DNA of 39,777 nt. Origin: Methanomassiliicoccaceae archaeon UBA328. GTDB lineage: Archaea; Thermoplasmatota; Thermoplasmata; Methanomassiliicoccales; Methanomethylophilaceae. Location: positions 1 to 39,777 of the forward strand of contig DAYM01000003.1 of NCBI GenBank assembly GCA_002506905.1, in the 5' to 3' direction. The position numbers and the translations under genes are program-made. Under the pieces are notes generated by a model, which saw only the letters and a list, made by a program, of their open reading frames with translations, was not told the origin of the DNA and made no database searches. Of the stretch, positions 8,986 to 17,062 are shown one piece after another (the stretch's first letter is position 1; every line of letters starts with the position of its first letter).

Positions 8986-9761
8986 AGGCCTAACACCTCT
9001 TCCATACTGTGGACCTTTCCGTCCTTCTTGCCGGCCATCCATCTGATAGATGCGACGCAGCCTCTTGCGAATACCTCGCGAGAGATGGCCTTGTGCGTCA
9101 GTTCCAGGCGCTCCATGTTCTTGGCGAAGATCACGGTGTTGTCACCTACGATATCGCCTGCGCGGATGGAATGGACCCCGATCTCCCTTTCCCTGGGACC
9201 GATCACGCCCTCCCTTCCGTACACGATCTTCTGGATGCCGGTGACCTTCTGGATCCTCCTGATGGCCTCTTCCGTTGTGCCTGCGGGAGCATCCTTCTTC
9301 ATATTATGATGTGCTTCGATCACTTCAATATCGTAATCGGGCAGATATGTGGCCATGATCTCGCACATCTTCCAAAAGACATTCACTCCGACGGCGAAGT
9401 TCGCGGACACCAGCGATGCGGTGCCGTTCTTCTTCGTGTTCTCAGCTACTTTGTCAAGGACATCTTGGGGTATCGATGTGGTGCCCACGATGAGATTGGT
9501 CTTGGTGGCCGGAATGTCGGCTAGGACCTTGGCGGCAGCATCCGGTGCCGTGAGGTCGACATAGATGTCGGCATCCTTCAGCACTTTTCCGATGGAATCC
9601 GGCCCTTCGGCAGTGACGCCGGGATATATCTCCTTTCCGACATGTCCCCCGTTGGGCGATACGATAGCACCGGTAAGGCGCATATCATCTGATCTGACTA
9701 TGAGGTCGCATACAAGGCTTCCAAGTTTGCCCGTCGCGCCTCCCACGACGACATTTATCAT
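8982..9761 (-). CDS. dapB: 4-hydroxy-tetrahydrodipicolinate reductase
   Basis: NAD(P)H-dependent reductase giving tetrahydrodipicolinate. The protein is 259 residues from the ATG at 9761, which is preceded by GAGTGATACC. The N-terminal nucleotide-binding loop is VVVGGATGKLG, and the signature EAHHNMKKDAPAGT contains the catalytic histidine pair and lysine. It starts eight bases after the dapA stop, in pathway order. Confidence 0.95.
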   Translation of the reverse strand: MINVVVGGATGKLGSLVCDLIVRSDDMRLTGAIVSPNGGHVGKEIYPGVTAEGPDSIGKVLKDADIYVDLTAPDAAAKVLADIPATKTNLIVGTTSIPQDVLDKVAENTKKNGTASLVSANFAVGVNVFWKMCEIMATYLPDYDIEVIEAHHNMKKDAPAGTTEEAIRRIQKVTGIQKIVYGREGVIGPREREIGVHSIRAGDIVGDNTVIFAKNMERLELTHKAISREVFARGCVASIRWMAGKKDGKVHSMEEVLGL

Positions 9762-9769
9762 GGTATCAC

Positions 9770-10639
9770 TCAGAGGCCCATCTGCTCCAAGATAGGATCC
9801 AGTTTCGCTCTTCCCGTTTCGGTAAGAGGGGTAAGTGGAAGTCTCGGGCAGCCGTTGCCGAAGCCGAGTCTCTTCATGACGTATTTGATCGGAATGGGGT
9901 TCGGCTCGACAAAGAGTCCCTTGAACAGCGGGTGAAGATAGCTGTCGATCGCCTCTCCTTCGGCCTTTTTTCCGTCGAGGATGAGGTTGACCATGTTGGA
10001 CACCTTGTCCGGGCAGCAGTTCGATGCTACGGAGATGACCCCGTCGGCTCCCTTGCACATGAGATTGCAGGTCATACCGTCGTCACCGCTGAGGACCTCG
10101 AATCCCGCGGGTCTGTCCCTGATGATCTTCTCTATCTGTGCCAGATTTCCGCTGGCTTCCTTGATCGCCTTGATGTTGTCGATCTGTGCGAGCCTGAGTG
10201 TGGTGTCCGCATCGATGTTCGATCCGGTCCTTCCGGGTACGTTGTAAGGGACGAGGGGGATGTTGATGGATTCCGCGATCGTCTTGTAGTGCTGGTAGAT
10301 GCCTTCCTGCGTGGGCTTGACATAATACGGTGAGATCGATAATACTCCGTCGGCTCCGAGATCCTCGGCCCTCTTGCTGAGCATCACCGCTTCGGACGTA
10401 CAGTTGCTTCCCGCACCGGCCAGGACCTTTGCCTTCTTCGCCTGGTCGACAACTATCTGTATCACATGGATATGTTCCGCATGTGAAAGTGTGGCCGATT
10501 CCCCTGTGGATCCACAGGGAACGAGTGTATTCACTCCGTTCTCTTCCTGAAAGTCAACTAATCTTCTGAGACCTTCCTCATCTACCGATCCGTCCTCTGC
10601 GAACGGAGTGATGAGTGCGGTCGCTGTGCCTCTGAACAT
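9770..10639 (-). CDS. dapA: 4-hydroxy-tetrahydrodipicolinate synthase
   Basis: Class I aldolase condensing pyruvate with aspartate semialdehyde. It is 289 residues with the TIM-barrel N-terminus MFRGTATALITPF and the GSTGESATL loop. The catalytic Tyr132 is in PYNVPGRTGSN and the Schiff-base Lys160 in AIKEASGN. It starts one base after the upstream Lrp-type regulator gene, so the two are co-transcribed. DapA paralogues act on other 2-keto acids, but the operon settles this one. Confidence 0.95.
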   Translation of the reverse strand: MFRGTATALITPFAEDGSVDEEGLRRLVDFQEENGVNTLVPCGSTGESATLSHAEHIHVIQIVVDQAKKAKVLAGAGSNCTSEAVMLSKRAEDLGADGVLSISPYYVKPTQEGIYQHYKTIAESINIPLVPYNVPGRTGSNIDADTTLRLAQIDNIKAIKEASGNLAQIEKIIRDRPAGFEVLSGDDGMTCNLMCKGADGVISVASNCCPDKVSNMVNLILDGKKAEGEAIDSYLHPLFKGLFVEPNPIPIKYVMKRLGFGNGCPRLPLTPLTETGRAKLDPILEQMGL

Positions 10640-10640
10640 C

Positions 10641-11063
10641 TCAATTATCTCCGAAGTGTTCCTTGAGAATCAAACGTGTACGTGTGCTCAGGATGTTGTC
10701 GTAACGGCGCACCCTCTCGATTATCTCGTTTAGGAGCTGTGACGATTCCACATCGACAATGGCGATGATATCCTGGTCTCCAGTGACCTCGAAGACCTCC
10801 GTGACACCGTCGTATCCGGCGAGTTCTTTTGCGATCTCTTCCGTATCCGTGTTCACATCGATCCTGATCTCCACCAGGGCCTTGACGTTCTTCGAGCTCG
10901 TCTTTATCGTGAATCCGCGTATGATCCCTTCTTCGGTCATCCTGTGGACCCTGCTTCTGACCGTACCCTCGGACACTCCGAGCTGACCGGCTATCTCTAC
11001 GAACGGGCACCTGGAGTCCTTTTTTATGATCTCCAAAATGTGCTTGTCAAGGTTGTCTATCAT
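10641..11063 (-). CDS. Lrp/AsnC-family transcriptional regulator, probable lysine-operon regulator
   Basis: 140-residue feast/famine regulator. Residues 1-55 form the N-terminal helix-turn-helix (LDKHILEIIKKDSR, then QLGVSEGTVRSRVHRM), and residues 65-138 the C-terminal RAM domain that senses amino acids and oligomerises (GDQDIIAIVDV). It is the first gene of the lysine operon, one base ahead of dapA. An inverted repeat AGATTT-N11-AAATCT lies between its TATA box and start codon, which suggests autoregulation. By analogy with Sulfolobus LysM the ligand may be lysine; that is inference. Confidence 0.9.
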   Translation of the reverse strand: MIDNLDKHILEIIKKDSRCPFVEIAGQLGVSEGTVRSRVHRMTEEGIIRGFTIKTSSKNVKALVEIRIDVNTDTEEIAKELAGYDGVTEVFEVTGDQDIIAIVDVESSQLLNEIIERVRRYDNILSTRTRLILKEHFGDN

Positions 11064-11084
11064 CTTTGGTCACCGTACCATGTA

Positions 11085-11107
11085 AGATTTTCGTTTTTCG
11101 TAAATCT
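11085..11107 (-). promoter_or_regulatory. Candidate Lrp operator
   Basis: AGATTT (11085-11090) and AAATCT (11102-11107) form a perfect dyad around an 11-base AT-rich centre, located between the TATA box and the lrp start codon, about where transcription should begin. AT-rich dyads are typical of Lrp-family sites. Confidence 0.4.
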
Positions 11108-11128
11108 GTTGCGGATAACCTCGATTGT

Positions 11129-11140
11129 ACTATATAAACT
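11129..11140 (-). promoter_or_regulatory. TATA box of the lysine operon
   Basis: Minus strand AGTTTATATAGT, about 66-77 bases upstream of the lrp ATG at 11063, implying a leader of roughly 40 bases that contains the dyad at 11085-11107. Confidence 0.55.
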
Positions 11141-11242
11141 CTTATTTTAGCGTAGGCGAACCTTCGATTTCATTCTTCGATATCCGCAGAAAACAGGGCT
11201 TCCTTTTGACGGATAATGCCGATCTCCGGAGAAGATCCCGCA

Positions 11243-12886
11243 TCAGGAGTCGTCGTTGTCGCGGATGTAATCCAGGTGAACGTCGAGCTGAGGATAGGGG
11301 ATGCTGATGCCCTTGTCGACGAATTCCTTGTAGATCTGTTCGCTGAGCTGAGAACCTACTTTTCCGTAATCGTTGTAGTCTCTGATGAACACGGTCAGTC
11401 TGAGCTGTATTGCGGAGGCGGAGTCCTGGAATTCCGTGACGCGGACGTAAGGCAGGTCGACAGTTCCGTCTATTATGACATCGGGGTGGTTCATTCCGAT
11501 GTCGAGCATGATCTTCTTTGCCGCATCGATGTCCTCTCCGTAGGCCACGGTCATGAAGACGTTGATCTTGTATGTGAGGTCCTTGCCGGTTATATTGGTG
11601 ATCGTCGAAGATGCCACGACGTTGTTGGGCATGATGATCGTCTCTTCGTTGGCCCAGTTCTCGAACAGCGTGTTCATGACAGTGACGCTCTTGACGCGGT
11701 ACGTCTTGGTACCGGTGCCGATCTGGATGAGATCCCCGGACTTGAACGGACGGGTCATCAGCAGGACGACACCGTTGAAGAACTGGTTGAGGACGTTCTG
11801 GGCACCGTACGTGATTCCCAGCGATACGAGACCTGCGCTTGTGAGGATAGCACCGATGTCCAATCCGAATCCTGCGAGGACGAATGCGACCGATACCGCG
11901 CAGATGACGATCTTTCCCACAAGGCGGAACAGAGGTTCAAGATCGCTCCTTCCGTTATCGTCGGTGTCATCGTCGTCGGTCATCTCCTTGTGGATCCTGT
12001 TGAGCGTGAAGGATATGAATCTCTCGTACATTCTCCAGAGTATTATTGCGCCCAGCAATGTGTAGAGGACGTTGGCCCATGTGTTGTAATCGGAGATCGT
12101 GTGGTTGGATGCTCCGTAGACCACCAGTGTTATACCTACGATATACACTATGACGACCAGGAAGAGCAGTTTTTCGATGCTCTTTCTGAACTTGAGTTTC
12201 TCCGAAGATTCATTCTTGCCGAAGACCAGGCGGAGAACTATGGGCGTGGCGGTCATCAGGGCGATAAGGCCGAGGAATATTCCCAATACGAATGTGATGA
12301 GGGCCGTGAATGCGGGTTGGTTGAAAGGCGAAGGAAGAGGATTGCTGAACCATCCGAGGATCTTGTTGAACGACGATCCCGTGTCGAGCGAGGACTCGAT
12401 GGCGACCGACAGGTCCTTCGAGATGGACGAACTTTCCGTATCCGTCGTGTCCAGGGATGTGATCGATATATTGATGGTGGCATCGGCAACGTCTGCGCTG
12501 GCATATCTGTCGGCAGTTATGGTCATGGTGACCAGCGTGTGTCCCTGTCCGGCCAATATGATGGATGCCTCGCTTCCGGTCTTGCCTTCTTCGGTTGTGA
12601 ATGATATGGAGAGGTTGGAATCGGATGTGTACGATAATGTTATCAGACGCTGATTGGCAAGGCCCTCTGTATCCGAGATCTCCAGATTGTTCGTGATTAT
12701 GAGGTCGTAGGATGAGGACGAACCTGCGTTCACCGTGAACGAGGACGTCTCCGTGATTATGCTGACATCCGATTCAGAAGTCGCATCGGAGTCAGATATG
12801 ACAGGTACCATGAAGAGTGCTAACACTGCGATTAAAGTAATCAGCAATGATAGATTCTTGGACCTCATAGTCATAGGAGATTTCAT
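11243..12886 (-). CDS. MscS-family mechanosensitive channel with N-terminal extracytoplasmic domain
   Basis: 547 residues. A signal-like segment (about 12-32, LSLLITLIAVLALFMVPVIS) precedes a Ser/Thr-rich, beta-strand-type domain (about 35-165) resembling an archaeal Ig-like or NEW3-type surface domain. Transmembrane segments follow at about 190-215, 240-262 and 275-293. The MscS core begins near 335, with the pore helix GLVSLGITYGAQNVLNQFFNGVVLL and the beta domain DLIQIGTGTKTYRVKSV...NEETIIMPNN. The role is release of solutes on hypo-osmotic shock. The extracellular domain is longer than in simple MscS proteins. Two more in-frame ATGs lie within the first seven codons, so the exact start is uncertain. 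It diverges from the peptidase gene with only 26 bases between starts. Confidence 0.88.
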   Translation of the reverse strand: MKSPMTMRSKNLSLLITLIAVLALFMVPVISDSDATSESDVSIITETSSFTVNAGSSSSYDLIITNNLEISDTEGLANQRLITLSYTSDSNLSISFTTEEGKTGSEASIILAGQGHTLVTMTITADRYASADVADATINISITSLDTTDTESSSISKDLSVAIESSLDTGSSFNKILGWFSNPLPSPFNQPAFTALITFVLGIFLGLIALMTATPIVLRLVFGKNESSEKLKFRKSIEKLLFLVVIVYIVGITLVVYGASNHTISDYNTWANVLYTLLGAIILWRMYERFISFTLNRIHKEMTDDDDTDDNGRSDLEPLFRLVGKIVICAVSVAFVLAGFGLDIGAILTSAGLVSLGITYGAQNVLNQFFNGVVLLMTRPFKSGDLIQIGTGTKTYRVKSVTVMNTLFENWANEETIIMPNNVVASSTITNITGKDLTYKINVFMTVAYGEDIDAAKKIMLDIGMNHPDVIIDGTVDLPYVRVTEFQDSASAIQLRLTVFIRDYNDYGKVGSQLSEQIYKEFVDKGISIPYPQLDVHLDYIRDNDDS

Positions 12887-12912
12887 ATCAGGTTAAAAGC
12901 ATATTGGTGCAG

Positions 12913-13782
12913 ATGGATGCAACAATAGCGGAATTGATAGTATTGGCGGTGATCGCCGTTACGTTGGTAATTTTGGTATCTGCCAGTATTTCCGATTGGA
13001 AGGACAGGGAGGTCTCCGATGCCCATTGGGCGGTACTCGGAGCGGTCGGAGCGGTCGGTTTCACGGCATGCTGCATCATCTGGAACGGTTTGAAATGGGA
13101 ATACATCTGTCTCCTTTTCGGTACGCTGATGATCCTGGCGGATATTTTGATGGACAGCGATCGTTATCTGGTATTATTCTACATACTCATGGCCGTATTG
13201 TTCATCGTGCCGCTGTATGAGCTCCACGGGGCATCGGACCCCTACTTCGCAGCTTGGCTTTCAATTCCTATAAGCTACATCATCTTTGCCGGAATGTACA
13301 TGTTCGGTGTGATACAGGGCGGAGCGGATACCAAATGCCTGATATGTCTGGCAATTTCGTTCCCGGTTTATCCTCAGGCGTTCTCTCTACCGTTCCTCAT
13401 CGGGGTGGGAAATGAACCGGTCGTCGATATCTTCACATTCGCGATATCTGCTCTTTTCTTCGGGGCGATCATAGTGATGTTCGTCACCGTATACTACCTT
13501 ATTACCAATATTAAGAGGGGAACGAAGGGGAAGAACATGGCCATCGGACGCAGGATGTCCGTATCGGAAGCAAGGACATCCCATGTTTGGCCGATGGAAG
13601 ATATCGTGGACGGAAAATTGGAAAGATGCAATATCCCGGAGGAGCCGGAGGAGGTATACGACAGGCTGGACCAGGCAGGAGTGACCGAGATATGGGTCAC
13701 GCCGATGATACCGTTCATAATACCGATAACCGTCGTCGTGATGATCCTCATCTTCATCGGAGATCCGCTGTATCTCATCTGA
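12913..13782 (+). CDS. Archaeal A24-family prepilin/preflagellin peptidase
   Basis: 289-residue polytopic membrane protein. The two aspartates of A24 aspartyl peptidases are visible: Asp28 in SISDWKDREV after the first membrane helix, and Asp139 in IQGGADTK, the GxGD-type motif. Six or so hydrophobic segments follow the family pattern, with a soluble insert (about 200-260) before the last helix. It would cleave class III signal peptides of pilin or archaellin precursors at the membrane. The ATG at 12913 follows GGTG; TTG 12904 and GTG 12907 are in-frame alternatives. No pilin genes are nearby. Its 3' end overlaps amrS tail to tail by eight bases. Confidence 0.85.
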   Translation: MDATIAELIVLAVIAVTLVILVSASISDWKDREVSDAHWAVLGAVGAVGFTACCIIWNGLKWEYICLLFGTLMILADILMDSDRYLVLFYILMAVLFIVPLYELHGASDPYFAAWLSIPISYIIFAGMYMFGVIQGGADTKCLICLAISFPVYPQAFSLPFLIGVGNEPVVDIFTFAISALFFGAIIVMFVTVYYLITNIKRGTKGKNMAIGRRMSVSEARTSHVWPMEDIVDGKLERCNIPEEPEEVYDRLDQAGVTEIWVTPMIPFIIPITVVVMILIFIGDPLYLI

Positions 13783-14788
13783 TGATGGGAAGCTGGATCT
13801 TGCAGCAGGAACACCTTGTTCCGTCGAGAGCGACGATGTCCACCAGATATCCCATGCGCTTGATGACGACGGTCCCGCACTCGGGACAGTAAGTGTTCGA
13901 AGCATCATCGGTTATGATGTTCCCGACATATGCGTAATTGATGCCGTTGTCCTCGGCGATGTTCTGACATCTGAGGACCGTTTCGACCGGGGTCATGGGA
14001 ACATCCAACATCTCGTAATCGGGATGGAATCTTGTGAAATGGATGGGCACGTCCGGGGAAAGTTCGTCCCTGACCCATATGCAGAATCTGGTGATCTCCT
14101 CCTCGGAATCGTTGTATCCGGGAATGACCAGATAAGTAAGTTCCAGATGCACTTTTTCTTCGAAGATTATCTTCACCGATCTGAGCACATCGGCGAGGTG
14201 GGCTTCGCACACCTTCATGTAGAATTCGTCGGTGAATCCTTTGATATCTATGTTCATGGCGGCAGATACTCTGCAGAGGTCTCTGAGAGGCCTCTCGTTG
14301 ATCAGGCCGTTGGAAACGATGACGCATTTGAGGTCGGGATCGCATTCCATGATATCCATGATGTATTCGTACCAGATCGAAGGTTCGTTGTATGTGAAGG
14401 CGATGGAATCCATCTTCTCCCTTCTGCAGAGGGCCACGATCTCCTCGGGGGTCTCGTAAGTGGTACGTTTCCTCCCCGTCATGGATTGCGATATCGCATA
14501 ATTCTGGCAGTTCCTGCATCTCATGTTGCAGCCTACGCCGCCTATCGAGAATATCCTGCTTCCGGGATAGAAATGGTACAGGGGTTTCTTTTCGACAGGG
14601 TCTACGCATATCGATGATACCTTGCCGTAAGTGTTGGCGCAGAGGAAGTCTTTCTCACCCTTTCTGGCACTGCATTTCCCGATCCCTCCTACAGGTATCC
14701 TGCAGGCGTTGGGGCAGAGGTCGCAGACGTAGACATCGCCGTCCCTGTGGTAGTACTTCGCTTCCGTCATCGGGTTAATAGCTGCCAT
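13775..14788 (-). CDS. amrS: AmmeMemoRadiSam-system radical SAM enzyme (AmrS-like)
   Basis: 337 residues. The radical SAM cluster motif CxxxCxxC is Cys87, Cys91 and Cys94 in GCNMRCRNCQN. An N-terminal cysteine cluster (CDLCPNAC at 22-29, Cys39) and a C-terminal CPECGT plus CSCC add further metal-binding potential. These proteins, also called PflA-like, usually accompany Memo and AMMECR1 proteins; neither partner is in the window. The reaction is not established. The start follows AAGTGATGAGAC, and the gene overlaps thiL by 14 bases. Confidence 0.88.
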   Translation of the reverse strand: MAAINPMTEAKYYHRDGDVYVCDLCPNACRIPVGGIGKCSARKGEKDFLCANTYGKVSSICVDPVEKKPLYHFYPGSRIFSIGGVGCNMRCRNCQNYAISQSMTGRKRTTYETPEEIVALCRREKMDSIAFTYNEPSIWYEYIMDIMECDPDLKCVIVSNGLINERPLRDLCRVSAAMNIDIKGFTDEFYMKVCEAHLADVLRSVKIIFEEKVHLELTYLVIPGYNDSEEEITRFCIWVRDELSPDVPIHFTRFHPDYEMLDVPMTPVETVLRCQNIAEDNGINYAYVGNIITDDASNTYCPECGTVVIKRMGYLVDIVALDGTRCSCCKIQLPIIR

Positions 14789-15713
14789 GTCTCATCACTT
14801 CCCTGGCGCCTTCTTCCAGGATGTACGGGTCCCTGTCATTGGTCACCATGCCGATGATGGAGAATGCAAGTCCGGCCTTATAGAGTTCTGCGATCTTTTC
14901 CTTGCTGAACGTGAAAAGCAGTTCGTATTCGCCGCCCCAGTAGAGGATAAGCTCCCTCCTGTCCATGTTCAGACGGGAGGCGATATCATCGACCTCGGGC
15001 GTCACCGGCAGGAATTCCATCTGGATGTCCATCCCCACGTGGCTTTCGCTGCATATCGCCCTCGCGGCCTCCGCGAGTCCGTCGGAAAGGTCCATACAGG
15101 ATGTCACCGCGCCGGACATGGACAGTTTCAGTCCTTCTTTGACGCGGGGTACGGGAATGCACAGTGCGAATATCGATTCATCCGCCTCTATGCCGTTCTT
15201 CAGGGCGTAATATCCTGCGGCGGCAGAACCCAGATTGCCGGTGACCGCGATTATGTCCCCGGGGACGGCTCCCGACCTGGTCAGAGGTTTCCTTCCCTCC
15301 AGGTTCCCGAGTGCGGTCCCGGATACGTATCCGTCTCCGACCTTGGTGTCTCCTCCGACGACGAAGGTGTTGCAGAATTCGGCGCACTGGTCGAATCCGC
15401 TGACGATGTCGTACAGGATATCTTCGTCGAGATCTTCGGGCATTCCCATGGCGGCGAGTATCCCTATAGGTCTCGCACCCATGCTGGCTATGTCGCTGAG
15501 ATTGACCGCGGCAGCCATCCATCCGAACTGTTCGTATGTCATCCCCTCGGGTTTATGCCTTTTGAAGGAGACCGTATCGGTGCTGACAACGACATCTCCT
15601 TCCGAGGGGACCACTGCCGCATCGTCCCTGGGGCCGATACCTTTGGCCGGTCTGAGGATCTTGCGGATGTTATCGACGAGCGTGCGCTCTCCAACCTCTT
15701 TCAGGGATGCCAT
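14775..15713 (-). CDS. thiL: Thiamine-monophosphate kinase
   Basis: Phosphorylates thiamine monophosphate to the diphosphate cofactor, which ilvB in this window would use. It is 312 residues from ATG 15713. The family motifs GPRDDAAVV, VNLSDIASMGARP, VVGGDTK and MDLSDGLAEAAR provide the Mg-ATP and substrate sites of the PurM/ThiL fold. The open frame continues upstream to a TTG, but MASLKEVGERTLVDNI is the better start. It is co-transcribed with amrS and diverges from the larA-like gene. Confidence 0.93.
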   Translation of the reverse strand: MASLKEVGERTLVDNIRKILRPAKGIGPRDDAAVVPSEGDVVVSTDTVSFKRHKPEGMTYEQFGWMAAAVNLSDIASMGARPIGILAAMGMPEDLDEDILYDIVSGFDQCAEFCNTFVVGGDTKVGDGYVSGTALGNLEGRKPLTRSGAVPGDIIAVTGNLGSAAAGYYALKNGIEADESIFALCIPVPRVKEGLKLSMSGAVTSCMDLSDGLAEAARAICSESHVGMDIQMEFLPVTPEVDDIASRLNMDRRELILYWGGEYELLFTFSKEKIAELYKAGLAFSIIGMVTNDRDPYILEEGAREVMRHGSY

Positions 15714-15756
15714 CGGGCCCGCATATGGCGCATTGCACAATTAATCTTTCCCCTTT

Positions 15757-15774
15757 CGCGCGGGTCGCCGCGCG
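15757..15774. promoter_or_regulatory. CGCG-rich inverted repeat between thiL and the larA-like gene
   Basis: Perfect arms CGCGCGG / CCGCGCG with a 4-base centre, in the divergent intergenic space. It is followed within five bases by TAATTAATAAG, the likely TATA region of the rightward gene. Confidence 0.5.
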
Positions 15775-15817
15775 TAAGTAATTAATAAGAATCTTGCAGT
15801 AGGGACGTTCGGTCTCA

Positions 15818-17062
15818 ATGAACATTGACGTGAAATACGGAAAGGACGGCGTCCAAAAGACGGAGATCCCCGATGAGAGCTATATCGGGACATTCTACCC
15901 CAAGGACGTTAGGTGCGGAGATGCCGACACAGTGATCGGCGAATCGATCGACAGCCCGATAGGATACGACTCGCTCGAGAGTTTCCTTGAAGGCGGAAAG
16001 GATATCGTCTTCATCGTTAACGATGGAACCCGTCCGACACCGACCGCCAAGGTACTCATGGCGCTTTCCAAGAGGATGGACCTCAGGAAGGCAAGGTTCC
16101 TTGTCGCTACCGGAACGCACAGGGACATGACGCCCGAAGAATACGATTTTGTCTTCGGCCCTCTTTATCCGGAACTCAAAGACCGTATTTTTGCACATGA
16201 CGCCAAGAAGTCCGAGTGCGTATACCTCGGCAAGTCCAAGAACGGAACGCCGATGAACGTCAACAAGATGGCCGTCGAAGCAGACCGTCTGGTCATCATC
16301 ACAAGTGTGGAGCCTCATTATTTTGCGGGATTCACCGGCGGAAGGAAATCGTTCCTTCCCGGTGTAGCCTCGTTCGAGACCGTTGAGGCAAATCACAAGC
16401 TGGCCATGTCCAAGGAAGCCCAGTCCCTTGCACTCGAAGGCAATCCCGTCCACGAGGATATGATGGACGCTCTCGAGGTCGTCAAGGACAAGCAGATCTT
16501 CTCTATCCAGATGGTCCTGGACAGGCACCAGAACATATACAAAGCAGCATCCGGAGCACTCAATCCCGCATTCGACAGGGCCGTCGAATGGGCAATGGAA
16601 GTGTTCTGCGTCCCCATTCCGAAGAAGGCCGACGTCGTCATATCGGTCGCACCCTATCCGATGGATGTGGACCTGTACCAGTCGCAGAAGGCGCTGGACA
16701 ACGGAAAATGGGCATTGAAGGAAGGAGGAAAGATCATCATGGTCTCCAAGTGCAGGGAAGGTATAGGACACGCGACCTTCCTCAAGCAGCTGTCCTCGTC
16801 CAAAGACCCCAAGCAGGTGCTCAAGAATCTCGAGGCCGAGTACAAGCTCGGCTATCACAAGGCGGCCAAGATGGCGGAGATCGCCACATGGGCCGACATA
16901 TGGGCGGTCACGGACCTCGATCCCGAGATCCTCAGATCGGCCAACATAACGCCTTTCCCGTCGGTCGATGACGCGGTGAAGGCCGCGCTCGAATGGAAGA
17001 AGGATGCCACATTCATCGTCCTCATGGACGGCAGTGTGACGATACCGAAGGTGAGCGAATGA
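15818..17062 (+). CDS. LarA-family (nickel-pincer) 2-hydroxyacid racemase
   Basis: 414 residues, related to lactate racemase LarA. Residues matching the characterised Lactiplantibacillus plantarum enzyme are present: Arg72 in DGTRP, His101 in GTHRDM, and His167 with Lys177 in PHYFAGFTGGRK, where Lys177 corresponds to the residue that holds the nickel-pincer nucleotide. The reaction is probably racemisation or epimerisation of a 2-hydroxyacid; the substrate cannot be read. The cofactor genes larB, larC and larE are not in the window. The stop overlaps the next gene's start (ATGA), which encodes an HdrD-like Fe-S protein. A TATA-like ATTAATAA lies about 30 bases upstream, so the leader is short. 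Confidence 0.85.
   Translation: MNIDVKYGKDGVQKTEIPDESYIGTFYPKDVRCGDADTVIGESIDSPIGYDSLESFLEGGKDIVFIVNDGTRPTPTAKVLMALSKRMDLRKARFLVATGTHRDMTPEEYDFVFGPLYPELKDRIFAHDAKKSECVYLGKSKNGTPMNVNKMAVEADRLVIITSVEPHYFAGFTGGRKSFLPGVASFETVEANHKLAMSKEAQSLALEGNPVHEDMMDALEVVKDKQIFSIQMVLDRHQNIYKAASGALNPAFDRAVEWAMEVFCVPIPKKADVVISVAPYPMDVDLYQSQKALDNGKWALKEGGKIIMVSKCREGIGHATFLKQLSSSKDPKQVLKNLEAEYKLGYHKAAKMAEIATWADIWAVTDLDPEILRSANITPFPSVDDAVKAALEWKKDATFIVLMDGSVTIPKVSE

Noticed and set aside
7537..9309. 590-codon plus-strand open frame opposite lysC and dapB
   Set aside because: It lies antisense to well-identified genes, has no recognisable motif, and arises from the codon bias of the real strand.
11223..11232. TCTCCGGAGA palindrome near the mscS stop
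   Set aside because: Short, just after coding sequence, without T-run or promoter context; likely chance.
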